Notes: generated from the sequence alone by a model not told the origin. Counted from the first letter of the stretch, positions 41,401-56,800 are shown. The stretch is DNA of 64,000 nucleotides from Elmis aenea (GCA_947652605.1 CANTFG010000231.1:62001-126000); one strand, 5' to 3'. Program-made: numbers and translations.

Positions 41401-43691
41401 AAATTTTTTGAATAATTTTGTAAATTAAATTTCAAATTAGTTGAGACAAACGGCATTATACTTAGAAAAATAAACTCCATAACATGCTGAAAATGGAACC
41501 AAATGTAACGAGCCGTTTTCGAAAAACAATTCAAAATTTTCAAAATTTTTAATTTTTTGAATAATTTTGTAAATTAAATTTCAAAAAAGTTGAGACAAAC
41601 GGCATTATACTAACAAAAACAAACTCTATAACATGCTAAAATTTGAACAAAATGTAACAAGCCGTTTTCGAAAAAAAATTTCAAAATTTTTAATTTTTTG
41701 AATAATTTTGTAAATTAAATTTCAAAATAGTTGAGACAAACGGCATTATACTAAGAAAAACAAACTCTATAACATGCTAAAATTTGAACTAAATATAACA
41801 AGCCGTTTTCGAAAAAAAATTTAAAATTTTCAAAATTTTTAATTTTTTGAATAATTTTGTAAATTAAATTTCAAAATAGTTGAGACAAACGGCATTATAC
41901 TTAAAAAAATAAACTCTATAACATGCTAAAAATGGAACAAAATGTAACGAGCCGTTTTCGGAAAAAAATTTCAAAATTTATAATTTTTTGATTAATTTTG
42001 TAAATTAAATTTCAAAATAGTTGAGACAAACGGCATTATACTAAGAAAAACAAACTTTATAACATGCTAAAAATGGAACAAAATGTAACGAGCCGTTTTC
42101 GAAAAAAAATTTCAAAATTTTTAATTTTTTAAATAATTTTGTAAATTAAATTTTAAAATAGTTGAGGCAAACAACAATATACTTAGAAAAACAAACTCTA
42201 TGACATGCTAGAAATGGAACAAAATGTAACGAGCCGTTTTCGAAAAAAATTTTCAAAATTTTTAATTTTTTGAATAATTTTGTAAATTAAATTTCAAATT
42301 AGTTGAGACAAACGGCATTATACTAAGAAAAACAAACTCTATAACATGCTAAAAGTTGAACAAAATGTAACAAGCCGTTTTCGAAAAAAAATTCAAAATT
42401 TTCAAAATTTTTAATTTTTTGAATAATTTTGTAAATTAAATTTCAAAATAGTTGAGACAAACGGCATTATACTAAGAAAAACAAACTCTATAACATGCTA
42501 AAATTTGAACAAAATGTAACAAGCCGTTTTCAAAAAAAATTTCAAAATTTTTAATTTTTTGAATAATTTTGTAAATTAAATTTCAAAATAGTTGAGACAA
42601 ACGGCAATATACTTAAAAAAATAAACTCTATAACATGCTAAAAATGGAACAAAATGTAACGAGCCGTTTTCGAAAAAAATTTTCAAAATTTTAAATTTTT
42701 TGAATAATTTTGTAAATTAAATTTCAAATTAGTTGAGACAAACGGCATTATACTTAGAAAAATAAACTCCATAACATGCTGAAAATGGAACCAAATGTAA
42801 CGAGCCGTTTTCGAAAAACAATTCAAAATTTTCAAAATTTTTAATTTTTTGAATAATTTTGTAAATTAAATTTCAAAAAAGTTGAGACAAACGGCATTAT
42901 ACTAACAAAAACAAACTCCATAACATGCTAAAATTTGAACAAAATGTAACAAGCCGTTTTCGAAAAAAAATTTCAAAATTTTTAATTTTTTGAATAATTT
43001 TGTAAATTAAATTTCAAAATAGTTGAGACAAACGGCATTATACTAAGAAAAACAAACTCTATAACATGCTAAAATTTGAACTAAATATAACAAGCCGTTT
43101 TCGAAAAAAAATTTAAAATTTTCAAAATTTTTAATTTTTTGAATAATTTTGTAAATTAAATTTCAAAATAGTTGAGACAAACGGCATTATACTTAAAAAA
43201 ATAAACTCTATAACATGCTAAAAATGGAACAAAATGTAACGAGCCGTTTTCGAAAAAAAATTCAAAATTTTCAAAATTTTTAATTTTTTGAATAATTTTG
43301 TAAATTAAATTTCAAAATAGTTGAGACAAACGGCATTATACTAAGAAAAACAAACTCTATAACATGCTAAAATTTGAACAAAATGTAACAAGCCGTTTTC
43401 GAAAAAAAATTTCAAAATTTTTAATTTTTTGAATAATTTTGTAAATTAAATTTCAAAATAGTTGAGACAAACGGCATTATACTAAGAAAAACAAACTCTA
43501 TAACATGCTAAAATTTGAACAAAATGTAACAAGCCGCTTTCGAAAAAAACTTTCAAAATTTTTAATTTTTTGAATAATTTTGTAAATTAAATTTCAAAAT
43601 AGTTGAGACAAACGGCATTATACTAAGAAAAACAAACTCTATAACATGCTAAAATTTGAACAAAATGTAACAAGCCGTTTTCGAAAAAAAA
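41400..43691. repeat. Satellite A block of type Z (third copy)
   Basis: The marker ggcattatactaacaaaaac appears near 41602 and again near 42894, separated by about 1.29 kb (nine monomers). Each is preceded by the variant tttcaaaaaagttgagac. The aacatgccaaaag marker follows at about 43784, as in the other Z blocks. Confidence 0.5.
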
Positions 43692-46600
43692 TTTCAAAAT
43701 TTTTAATTTTTTGAATAATTTTGTAAATTAAATTTCAAAATAGTTGAGACAAACGGCATTATACTAAGAAAAATAAACTCTATAACATGCCAAAAGTTGA
43801 ACAAAATGTAACAAGCCGTTTTCGAAAAAAAATTCAAAATTTTCAAAATTTTTAATTTTTTAAATAATTTTGTAAATTAAATTTCAAAATAGTTGAGACA
43901 AACGGCATTATACTAAGAAAAACAAACTCTATAACATGCTAAAATTTGAACAAAATGTAACAAGCCGTTTTCAAAAAAAATTTCAAAATTTTTAATTTTT
44001 TGAATAATTTTGTAAATTAAATTTCAAAATAGTTGAGACAAACGGCATTATTCTTAAAAAAATAAACTCTATAACATGCTAAAAATGGAACAAAATGTAA
44101 CGAGCCGTTTTCGAAAAAAAATTCAAAATTTTCAAAATTTTTAATTTTTTGAATAATTTTGTAAATTAAATTTCAAAATAGTTGAGACAAACGGCATTAT
44201 ACTAAGAAAAACAAACTCTATAACCTGCTAAAATTTGAACAAAATGTAACAAGCCGTTTTCGAAAAAAAATTTCAAAATTTTTAATTTTTTGAATAATTT
44301 TGTAAATTAAATTTCAAAATAGTTGAGACAAACGGCATTATACTAAGAAAAATAAACTCTATAACATGCTAAAAGTTGAACAAAATGTAACAAGCCGTTT
44401 TCGAATAAAAAATTTCAAAATTTTTAATTTTTTAAATAATTTTGTAAATTAAATTTCAAAATAGTTGAGACAAACAACAATATACTTACAAAAACAAACT
44501 CTATAACATGCTAAAAATGTAACAAAATGTAACGAGCCGTTTTCGAAAAAAATTTTCAAAATTTTTAATTTTTTGAATAATTTTGTAAATTAAATTTCAA
44601 ATTAGTTGAGACAAACGGCTTTATACTTTAAAAAATAAACTCCATAACATGCTGAAAATGGAACCAAATGTAACGAGCCGTTTTCGAAAAACAATTCAAA
44701 ATTTTCAAAATTTTTAATTTTTTAAATAATTTTGTAAATTAAATTTCAAAATAGTTGAGACAAACGGCATTATACTAAGAAAAACAAACTCTATAACATG
44801 CTAAAATTTGAACAAAATGTAACAAGCCGTTTTCAAAAAAAATTTCAAAATTTTTAATTTTTTGAATAATTTTGTAAATTAAATTTCAAAATAGTTGAGA
44901 CAAACGGCATTATACTTAAAAAAATAAACTCTATAACATGCTAAAAATGAAACAAAATGTAACGAGCCGTTTTCGAAAAAAAATTCAAAATTTTCAAAAT
45001 TTTTAATTTTTTGAATAATTTTGTAAATTAAATTTCAAAATAGTTGAGACAAACGGCATTATACTAAGAAAAACAAACTCTATAACATGCTAAAATTTGA
45101 ACAAAATGTAACAAGCCGTTTTCGAAAAAAAATTTCAAAATTTTTAATTTTTTGAATAATTTTGTAAATTAAATTTCAAAATAGTTGAGACAAACGGCAT
45201 TATACTAAAAAAAATAAACTCTATAACATGCTAAAAGTTGAACCAAATGTAACAAGCCGTTTTCGAATAAAAAATTTCAAAATTTTTAATTTTTTAAATA
45301 ATTTTGTAAATTAAATTTCAAAATAGTTAAGACAAACAACAATATACTTACAAAAACAAACTCTATAACATGCTAAAAATGGAACAAAATGTAACGAGCC
45401 GTTTTCGAAAAAAATTTTCAAAATTTTTAATTTTTTGAATAATTTTGTAAACTAAATTTCAAATTAGTTGAGACAAACGGCATTATACTTTAAAAAATAA
45501 ACTCCATAACATGCTGAAAATGGAACCAAATGTAACGAGCCGTTTTCGAAAAACAATTCAAAATTTTCAAAATTTTTAATTTTTTGAATAATTTTGTAAA
45601 TTAAATTTCAAAATAGTTGAGACAAACGGCATTATACTAAGAAAAACAAACTCCATAACATGCTAAAATTTAAACAAAATGTAACAAGCCGTTTTCGAAA
45701 AAAAATTTCAAAATTTTTTATTTTTTGAATAATTTTGTAAATTAAATTTGAAAATAGTTGAGACAAACGGCATTATACTAAGAAAAACAAACTCTATAAC
45801 ATGCTTAAATTTGAACAAAATATAACAAGCCGTTTTCGAAAAAAAATTTAAAATTTTCAAAATTTTTAATTTTTTGAATAATTTTGTAAATTAAATTTCA
45901 AAATTGTTGAGACAAACAACAATATACTTAGAAAAACAAACTCTATAACATGCTAAAAATGGAACAAAATGTAACGAGCCGTTTTCGAAAAAAATTTTCA
46001 AAATTTTTAATTTTTTGAATAATTTTGTAAATTAAATTTCAAATTAGTTGAGACAAACGGCATTATACTTAGAAAAATAAACTCCATAACATGCTGAAAA
46101 TGGAACCAAATGTAACGAGCCGTTTTCGAAAAACAATTCAAAATTTTCAAAATTTTTAATTTTTTGAATAATTTTGTAAATTAAATTTCAAAATAGTTGA
46201 GACAAACGGCATTATACTAAGAAAAACAAACTCTATAACATGCTAAAATTTGAACAAAATGTAACAAGCTGTTTTCGAAAAAAAAATTTCAAAACTTTTA
46301 ATTTTTTGAATAATTTTGTAAATTAAATTTGAAAATAGTTGAGACAAACGGCATTATACTAAGAAAAACAAACTTTATAACATGCTAAAATTTAAACAAA
46401 ATATAACAAGCCGTTTTCGAAAAAAAATTTAAAATTTTCAAAATTTTTAATTTTTTGAATAATTTTGTAAATTAAATTTCAAAATAGTTGAGACAAACGG
46501 TATTATACTAAGAAAAACAAACTCTATAACATGCTAAAATTTGAACAAAATGTAACAAGCCGTTTTCAAAAAAAATTTCAAAATGTTTAATTTTTTGAAT

Positions 46601-48759
46601 AATTTTGTAAATTAAATTTCAAAATGGTTGAGACAAACGGCATTATACTTAAAAAAATAAACTCTATAACATGCTAAAAATGGAACAAAATGTAACGAGC
46701 CGTTTTCGAAAAAAAATTCAAAATTTTCAAAATTTTTAATTTTTTGAATAATTTTGTAAATTAAATTTCAAAATAGTTGAGACAAACGGCATTATACTAA
46801 GAAAAACAAACTCTATAACATGCTAAAATTTGAACAAAATGTAACAAGCCGTTTTCGAAAAAAAATTTCAAAACTTTTAATTTTTTGAATAATTTTGTAA
46901 ATTAAATTTCAAAATAGTTGAGACAAACGGCATTATACTAAGAAAAATAAACTCTATAACATGCTAAAAGTTGAACAAAATGTAACAAGCCGTTTTCGAA
47001 AAAAAATTCAAAAATTTCAAAACTTTTAATTTTTTGAATAATTTTGTAAATTAAATTTGAAAATAGTTGAGACAAACGGCATTATACTAAGAAAAACAAA
47101 CTTTATAACATGCTAAAATTTAAACAAAATATAACAAGCCGTTTTCGAAAAAAAATTTAAAATTTTCAAAATTTTTAATTTTTTGAATAATTTTGTAAAT
47201 TAAATTTCAAAATAGTTGAGACAAACGGTATTATACTAAGAAAAACAAACTCTATAACATGCTAAAATTTGAACAAAATGTAACAAGCCGTTTTCAAAAA
47301 AAATTTCAAAATGTTTAATTTTTTGAATAATTTTGTAAATTAAATTTCAAAATGGTTGAGACAAACGGCATTATACTTAAAAAAATAAACTCTATAACAT
47401 GCTAAAAATGGAACAAAATGTAACGAGCCGTTTTCGAAAAAAAATTCAAAATTTTCAAAATTTTTAATTTTTTGAATAATTTTGTAAATTAAATTTCAAA
47501 ATAGTTGAGACAAACGGCATTATACTAAGAAAAACAAACTCTATAACATGCTAAAATTTGAACAAAATGTAACAAGCCGTTTTCGAAAAAAAATTTCAAA
47601 ACTTTTAATTTTTTGAATAATTTTGTAAATTAAATTTCAAAATAGTTGAGACAAACGGCATTATACTAAGAAAAATAAACTCTATAACATGCTAAAAGTT
47701 GAACAAAATGTAACAAGCCGTTTTCGAAAAAAAATTCAAAAATTTCAAAACTTTTAATTTTTTGAATAATTTTGTAAATTAAATTTGAAAATAGTTGAGA
47801 CAAACGGCATTATACTAAGAAAAACAAACTCTATAACATGCTAAAATTTGAACTAAATATAACAAGCCGTTTTCGAAAAAAAATTTAAAATTTTCAAAAT
47901 TTTTAATTTTTTGAATAATTTTGTAAATTAAATTTCAAAATAGTTGAGACAAACGGTATTATACTAAGAAAAACAAACTCTATAACATGCTAAAATTTGA
48001 ACAAAATGTAACAAGCCGTTTTCAAAAAAAATTTCAAAATGTTTAATTTTTTGAATAATTTTGTAAATTAAATTTCAAAATGGTTGAGACAAACGGCATT
48101 ATACTTAAAAAAATAAACTCTATAACATGCTAAAAATGGAACAAAATGTAACGAGCCGTTTTCGAAAAAAAATTCAAAATTTTCAAAATTTTTAATTTTT
48201 TGAATAATTTTGTAAATTAAATTTCAAAATAGTTGAGACAAACGGCATTATACTAAGAAAAACAAACTCTATAACATGCTAAAATTTGAACAAAATGTAA
48301 CAAGCCGTTTTCGAAAAAAAATTTCAAAACTTTTAATTTTTTGAATAATTTTGTAAATTAAATTTCAAAATAGTTGAGACAAACGGCATTATACTAAGAA
48401 AAATAAACTCTATAACATGCTAAAAGTTGAACAAAATGTAACAAGCCGTTTTCGAAAAAAAATTCAAAATTTTCAAAATTTTTAATTTTTTGAATAATTT
48501 TGTAAATTAAATTTCAAAATAGTTGAGACAAACGGCATTATACTAAGAAAAACAAACTCTATAACATGCTAAAATTTGAACAAAATGTAACAAGCCGTTT
48601 TCAAAAAAAATTTCAAAATTTTTAATTTTTTGAATAATTTTGTAAATTAAATTTCAAAATAGTTGAGACAAACAGCATTATACTTAAAAAAATAAACTCT
48701 ATAACATGCTAAAAATGGAACAAAATGTAACCAACCGTTTTCGAAAAAAAATTCAAAAT
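43692..48759. repeat. 5068-bp higher-order repeat, copy 1
   Basis: Tandem pair with constant offset 5068: taacctgcta 44221 and 49289; gccaaaag 43784 and 48852; acggctttatacttt near 44616 and 49684; attcaaaaatttc 47006 and 52074. Homology begins at 43692 (position 43691 is a, its partner 48759 is t). One clear difference was seen: position 44520 is t, position 49588 is g. About 35 monomers, containing Z-type and then X-type markers. Confidence 0.88.
46286..48469. repeat. Three tandem 728-bp units (first 5068-bp copy)
   Basis: The five-monomer unit begins with atttcaaaacttttaatttt and repeats at about 46286, 47014 and 47742. Units 2 and 3 are entered through the unusual tract attcaaaaatttcaaaac, whose mark attc lies at 47006 and 47734, exactly 728 apart. 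The third unit carries aatttgaactaaatataac where the first two carry aatttaaacaaaatataac, so the copies are ordered and distinguishable. Confidence 0.8.
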
Positions 48760-51700
48760 TTTCAAAATTTTTAATTTTTTGAATAATTTTGTAAATTAAA
48801 TTTCAAAATAGTTGAGACAAACGGCATTATACTAAGAAAAATAAACTCTATAACATGCCAAAAGTTGAACAAAATGTAACAAGCCGTTTTCGAAAAAAAA
48901 TTCAAAATTTTCAAAATTTTTAATTTTTTAAATAATTTTGTAAATTAAATTTCAAAATAGTTGAGACAAACGGCATTATACTAAGAAAAACAAACTCTAT
49001 AACATGCTAAAATTTGAACAAAATGTAACAAGCCGTTTTCAAAAAAAATTTCAAAATTTTTAATTTTTTGAATAATTTTGTAAATTAAATTTCAAAATAG
49101 TTGAGACAAACGGCATTATTCTTAAAAAAATAAACTCTATAACATGCTAAAAATGGAACAAAATGTAACGAGCCGTTTTCGAAAAAAAATTCAAAATTTT
49201 CAAAATTTTTAATTTTTTGAATAATTTTGTAAATTAAATTTCAAAATAGTTGAGACAAACGGCATTATACTAAGAAAAACAAACTCTATAACCTGCTAAA
49301 ATTTGAACAAAATGTAACAAGCCGTTTTCGAAAAAAAATTTCAAAATTTTTAATTTTTTGAATAATTTTGTAAATTAAATTTCAAAATAGTTGAGACAAA
49401 CGGCATTATACTAAGAAAAATAAACTCTATAACATGCTAAAAGTTGAACAAAATGTAACAAGCCGTTTTCGAATAAAAAATTTCAAAATTTTTAATTTTT
49501 TAAATAATTTTGTAAATTAAATTTCAAAATAGTTGAGACAAACAACAATATACTTACAAAAACAAACTCTATAACATGCTAAAAATGGAACAAAATGTAA
49601 CGAGCCGTTTTCGAAAAAAATTTTCAAAATTTTTAATTTTTTGAATAATTTTGTAAATTAAATTTCAAATTAGTTGAGACAAACGGCTTTATACTTTAAA
49701 AAATAAACTCCATAACATGCTGAAAATGGAACCAAATGTAACGAGCCGTTTTCGAAAAACAATTCAAAATTTTCAAAATTTTTAATTTTTTAAATAATTT
49801 TGTAAATTAAATTTCAAAATAGTTGAGACAAACGGCATTATACTAAGAAAAACAAACTCTATAACATGCTAAAATTTGAACAAAATGTAACAAGCCGTTT
49901 TCAAAAAAAATTTCAAAATTTTTAATTTTTTGAATAATTTTGTAAATTAAATTTCAAAATAGTTGAGACAAACGGCATTATACTTAAAAAAATAAACTCT
50001 ATAACATGCTAAAAATGAAACAAAATGTAACGAGCCGTTTTCGAAAAAAAATTCAAAATTTTCAAAATTTTTAATTTTTTGAATAATTTTGTAAATTAAA
50101 TTTCAAAATAGTTGAGACAAACGGCATTATACTAAGAAAAACAAACTCTATAACATGCTAAAATTTGAACAAAATGTAACAAGCCGTTTTCGAAAAAAAA
50201 TTTCAAAATTTTTAATTTTTTGAATAATTTTGTAAATTAAATTTCAAAATAGTTGAGACAAACGGCATTATACTAAAAAAAATAAACTCTATAACATGCT
50301 AAAAGTTGAACCAAATGTAACAAGCCGTTTTCGAATAAAAAATTTCAAAATTTTTAATTTTTTAAATAATTTTGTAAATTAAATTTCAAAATAGTTAAGA
50401 CAAACAACAATATACTTACAAAAACAAACTCTATAACATGCTAAAAATGGAACAAAATGTAACGAGCCGTTTTCGAAAAAAATTTTCAAAATTTTTAATT
50501 TTTTGAATAATTTTGTAAACTAAATTTCAAATTAGTTGAGACAAACGGCATTATACTTTAAAAAATAAACTCCATAACATGCTGAAAATGGAACCAAATG
50601 TAACGAGCCGTTTTCGAAAAACAATTCAAAATTTTCAAAATTTTTAATTTTTTGAATAATTTTGTAAATTAAATTTCAAAATAGTTGAGACAAACGGCAT
50701 TATACTAAGAAAAACAAACTCCATAACATGCTAAAATTTAAACAAAATGTAACAAGCCGTTTTCGAAAAAAAATTTCAAAATTTTTTATTTTTTGAATAA
50801 TTTTGTAAATTAAATTTGAAAATAGTTGAGACAAACGGCATTATACTAAGAAAAACAAACTCTATAACATGCTTAAATTTGAACAAAATATAACAAGCCG
50901 TTTTCGAAAAAAAATTTAAAATTTTCAAAATTTTTAATTTTTTGAATAATTTTGTAAATTAAATTTCAAAATTGTTGAGACAAACAACAATATACTTAGA
51001 AAAACAAACTCTATAACATGCTAAAAATGGAACAAAATGTAACGAGCCGTTTTCGAAAAAAATTTTCAAAATTTTTAATTTTTTGAATAATTTTGTAAAT
51101 TAAATTTCAAATTAGTTGAGACAAACGGCATTATACTTAGAAAAATAAACTCCATAACATGCTGAAAATGGAACCAAATGTAACGAGCCGTTTTCGAAAA
51201 ACAATTCAAAATTTTCAAAATTTTTAATTTTTTGAATAATTTTGTAAATTAAATTTCAAAATAGTTGAGACAAACGGCATTATACTAAGAAAAACAAACT
51301 CTATAACATGCTAAAATTTGAACAAAATGTAACAAGCTGTTTTCGAAAAAAAAATTTCAAAACTTTTAATTTTTTGAATAATTTTGTAAATTAAATTTGA
51401 AAATAGTTGAGACAAACGGCATTATACTAAGAAAAACAAACTTTATAACATGCTAAAATTTAAACAAAATATAACAAGCCGTTTTCGAAAAAAAATTTAA
51501 AATTTTCAAAATTTTTAATTTTTTGAATAATTTTGTAAATTAAATTTCAAAATAGTTGAGACAAACGGTATTATACTAAGAAAAACAAACTCTATAACAT
51601 GCTAAAATTTGAACAAAATGTAACAAGCCGTTTTCAAAAAAAATTTCAAAATGTTTAATTTTTTGAATAATTTTGTAAATTAAATTTCAAAATGGTTGAG

Positions 51701-53827
51701 ACAAACGGCATTATACTTAAAAAAATAAACTCTATAACATGCTAAAAATGGAACAAAATGTAACGAGCCGTTTTCGAAAAAAAATTCAAAATTTTCAAAA
51801 TTTTTAATTTTTTGAATAATTTTGTAAATTAAATTTCAAAATAGTTGAGACAAACGGCATTATACTAAGAAAAACAAACTCTATAACATGCTAAAATTTG
51901 AACAAAATGTAACAAGCCGTTTTCGAAAAAAAATTTCAAAACTTTTAATTTTTTGAATAATTTTGTAAATTAAATTTCAAAATAGTTGAGACAAACGGCA
52001 TTATACTAAGAAAAATAAACTCTATAACATGCTAAAAGTTGAACAAAATGTAACAAGCCGTTTTCGAAAAAAAATTCAAAAATTTCAAAACTTTTAATTT
52101 TTTGAATAATTTTGTAAATTAAATTTGAAAATAGTTGAGACAAACGGCATTATACTAAGAAAAACAAACTTTATAACATGCTAAAATTTAAACAAAATAT
52201 AACAAGCCGTTTTCGAAAAAAAATTTAAAATTTTCAAAATTTTTAATTTTTTGAATAATTTTGTAAATTAAATTTCAAAATAGTTGAGACAAACGGTATT
52301 ATACTAAGAAAAACAAACTCTATAACATGCTAAAATTTGAACAAAATGTAACAAGCCGTTTTCAAAAAAAATTTCAAAATGTTTAATTTTTTGAATAATT
52401 TTGTAAATTAAATTTCAAAATGGTTGAGACAAACGGCATTATACTTAAAAAAATAAACTCTATAACATGCTAAAAATGGAACAAAATGTAACGAGCCGTT
52501 TTCGAAAAAAAATTCAAAATTTTCAAAATTTTTAATTTTTTGAATAATTTTGTAAATTAAATTTCAAAATAGTTGAGACAAACGGCATTATACTAAGAAA
52601 AACAAACTCTATAACATGCTAAAATTTGAACAAAATGTAACAAGCCGTTTTCGAAAAAAAATTTCAAAACTTTTAATTTTTTGAATAATTTTGTAAATTA
52701 AATTTCAAAATAGTTGAGACAAACGGCATTATACTAAGAAAAATAAACTCTATAACATGCTAAAAGTTGAACAAAATGTAACAAGCCGTTTTCGAAAAAA
52801 AATTCAAAAATTTCAAAACTTTTAATTTTTTGAATAATTTTGTAAATTAAATTTGAAAATAGTTGAGACAAACGGCATTATACTAAGAAAAACAAACTCT
52901 ATAACATGCTAAAATTTGAACTAAATATAACAAGCCGTTTTCGAAAAAAAATTTAAAATTTTCAAAATTTTTAATTTTTTGAATAATTTTGTAAATTAAA
53001 TTTCAAAATAGTTGAGACAAACGGTATTATACTAAGAAAAACAAACTCTATAACATGCTAAAATTTGAACAAAATGTAACAAGCCGTTTTCAAAAAAAAT
53101 TTCAAAATGTTTAATTTTTTGAATAATTTTGTAAATTAAATTTCAAAATGGTTGAGACAAACGGCATTATACTTAAAAAAATAAACTCTATAACATGCTA
53201 AAAATGGAACAAAATGTAACGAGCCGTTTTCGAAAAAAAATTCAAAATTTTCAAAATTTTTAATTTTTTGAATAATTTTGTAAATTAAATTTCAAAATAG
53301 TTGAGACAAACGGCATTATACTAAGAAAAACAAACTCTATAACATGCTAAAATTTGAACAAAATGTAACAAGCCGTTTTCGAAAAAAAATTTCAAAACTT
53401 TTAATTTTTTGAATAATTTTGTAAATTAAATTTCAAAATAGTTGAGACAAACGGCATTATACTAAGAAAAATAAACTCTATAACATGCTAAAAGTTGAAC
53501 AAAATGTAACAAGCCGTTTTCGAAAAAAAATTCAAAATTTTCAAAATTTTTAATTTTTTGAATAATTTTGTAAATTAAATTTCAAAATAGTTGAGACAAA
53601 CGGCATTATACTAAGAAAAACAAACTCTATAACATGCTAAAATTTGAACAAAATGTAACAAGCCGTTTTCAAAAAAAATTTCAAAATTTTTAATTTTTTG
53701 AATAATTTTGTAAATTAAATTTCAAAATAGTTGAGACAAACAGCATTATACTTAAAAAAATAAACTCTATAACATGCTAAAAATGGAACAAAATGTAACC
53801 AACCGTTTTCGAAAAAAAATTCAAAAT
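48760..53827. repeat. 5068-bp higher-order repeat, copy 2
   Basis: Second copy of the 5068-bp block. Homology with copy 1 continues to 53909. At 53910 this copy reads c where copy 1 (48842) reads t, which marks the exit from the duplication. The 82-bp overlap of the two ends is the window in which the exchange took place. Confidence 0.88.
51354..53537. repeat. Three tandem 728-bp units (second 5068-bp copy)
   Basis: Same triplet at the 5068-bp offset, with the same third-unit variant. The 728-bp amplification therefore happened before the 5068-bp duplication. Confidence 0.8.
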
Positions 53828-56800
53828 TTTCAAAATTTTTAATTTTTTGAATAATTTTGTAAATTAAATTTCAAAATAGTTGAGACAAACGGCATTATAC
53901 TAAGAAAAACAAACTCTATAACATGCTAAAATTTGAACAAAATGTAACAAGCCGTTTTCGAAAAAAAATTTCAAAATTTTTAATTTTTTGAATAATTTTG
54001 TAAATTAAATTTCAAAATAGTTGAGACAAACGGCATTATACTAAGAAAAATAAACTCTATAACATGCTAAAAGTTGAACAAAATGTAACAAGCCGTTTTC
54101 GAAAAAAAAATTTCAAAATTTTTAATTTTTTAAATAATTTTGTAAATTAAATTTCAAATTAGTTGAGACAAACGGCATTATACTTAGAAAAATAAACTCC
54201 ATAACATGCTGAAAATGGAACCAAATGTAACGAGCCGTTTTCGAAAAACAATTCAAAATTTTCAAAATTTTTAATTTTTTGAATAATTTTGTAAATTAAA
54301 TTTCAAAATAGTTGAGACAAACGGCATTATACTAAGAAAAACAAACTCTATAACATGCTAAAATTTGAACAAAATGTAACAAGCTGTTTTCGAAAAAAAA
54401 ATTTCAAAACTTTTAATTTTTTGAATAATTTTGTAAATTAAATTTGAAAATAGTTGAGACAAACGGCATTATACTAAGAAAAACAAACTTTATAACATGC
54501 TAAAATTTGAACAAAATATAACAAGCCGTTTTCGAAAAAAAATTTAAAATTTTCAAAATTTTTAATTTTTTGAATAATTTTGTAAATTAAATTTCAAAAT
54601 AGTTGAGACAAACGGTATTATACTAAGAAAAACAAACTCTATAACATGCTAAAATTTGAACAAAATGTAACAAGCCGTTTTCAAAAAAAATTTAAAAATG
54701 TTTAATTTTTTGAATAATTTTGTAAATTAAATTTCAAAATGGTTGAGACAAACGGCATTATACTTAAAAAAATAAACTCTATAACATGCTAAAAATGGAA
54801 CAAAATGTAACGAGCCGTTTTCGAAAAAAAATTCAAAATTTTCAAAATTTTTAATTTTTTGAATAATTTTGTAAATTAAATTTCAAAATAGTTGAGACAA
54901 ACGGCATTATACTAAGAAAAACAAACTCTATAACATGCTAAAATTTGAACAAAATGTAACAAGCCGTTTTCGAAAAAAAATTTCAAAACTTTTAATTTTT
55001 TGAATAATTTTGTAAATTAAATTTCAAAATAGTTGAGACAAACGGCATTATACTAAGAAAAATAAACTCTATAACATGCTAAAAGTTGAACAAAATGTAA
55101 CAAGCCGTTTTCGAAAAAAAATTCAAAAATTTCAAAACTTTTAATTTTTTGAATAATTTTGTAAATTAAATTTGAAAATAGTTGAGACAAACGGCATTAT
55201 ACTAAGAAAAACAAACTCTATAACATGCTAAAATTTGAACAAAATATAACAAGCCGTTTTCGAAAAAAAATTTAAAATTTTCAAAATTTTTAATTTTTTG
55301 AATAATTTTGTAAATTAAATTTCAAAATAGTTGAGACAAACGGTATTATACTAAGAAAAACAAACTCTATAACATGCTAAAATTTGAACAAAATGTAACA
55401 AGCCGTTTTCAAAAAAAATTTCAAAATGTTTAATTTTTTGAATAATTTTGTAAATTAAATTTCAAAATGGTTGAGACAAACGGCATTATACTTAAAAAAA
55501 TAAACTCTATAACATGCTAAAAATGGAACAAAATGTAACGAGCCGTTTTCGAAAAAAAATTCAAAATTTTCAAAATTTTTAATTTTTTGAATAATTTTGT
55601 AAATTAAATTTCAAAATAGTTGAGACAAACGGCATTATACTAAGAAAAACAAACTCTATAACATGCTAAAATTTGAACAAAATGTAACAAGCCGTTTTCG
55701 AAAAAAAATTTCAAAACTTTTAATTTTTTGAATAATTTTGTAAATTAAATTTCAAAATAGTTGAGACAAACGGCATTATACTAAGAAAAATAAACTCTAT
55801 AACATGCTAAAAGTTGAACAAAATGTAACAAGCCGTTTTCGAAAAAAAATTCAAAATTTTCAAAATTTTTAATTTTTTGAATAATTTTGTAAAATAAATT
55901 TCAAAATAGTTGAGACAAACGGCATTATACTAAGAAAAACAAACTCTATAACATGCTAAAATTTGAACAAAATGTAACAAGCCGTTTTCAAAAAAAATTT
56001 CAAAATTTTTAATTTTTTGAATAATTTTGTAAATTAAATTTCAAAATAGTTGAGACAAACGGCATTATACTTAAAAAAATAAACTCTATAACATGCTAAA
56101 AATGGAACAAAATGTAACCAACCGTTTTCGAAAAAAAATTCAAAATTTTCAAAATTTTTAATTTTTTGAATAATTTTGTAAATTAAATTTCAAAATAGTT
56201 GAGACAAACGGCATTATACTAAGAAAAACAAACTCTATAACATGCTAAAATTTGAACAAAATGTAACAAGCCGTTTTCGAAAAAAAATTTCAAAATTTTT
56301 AATTTTTTGAATAATTTTGTAAATTAAATTTCAAAATAGTTGAGACAAACGGCATTATACTAAGAAAAATAAACTCTATAACATGCTAAAAGTTGAACAA
56401 AATGTAACAAGCCGTTTTCGAAAAAAAAATTTCAAAATTTTTAATTTTTTAAATAATTTTGTAAATTAAATTTCAAAATAGTTGAGACAAACGGAATTAT
56501 ACTAAAAAAAACAAACTCTATAACATGCTAAAATTTGAACAAAATATAACAAGCCGTTTTCGAAAAAAAATTTAAAATTTTCAAAATTTTTAATTTTTTG
56601 AATAATTTTGTAAATTAAATTTCAAAATTGTTAAGACAAACAACAATATACTTAGAAAAACAAACTCTATAACATGCTAAAAATGGAACAAAATGTAACG
56701 AGCCGTTTTCGAAAAAAAATTTCAAAATTTTTAATTTTTTGAATAATTTTGTAAATTAAATTTCAAATTAGTTGAGACCAACGGCATTATACTTAGAAAA

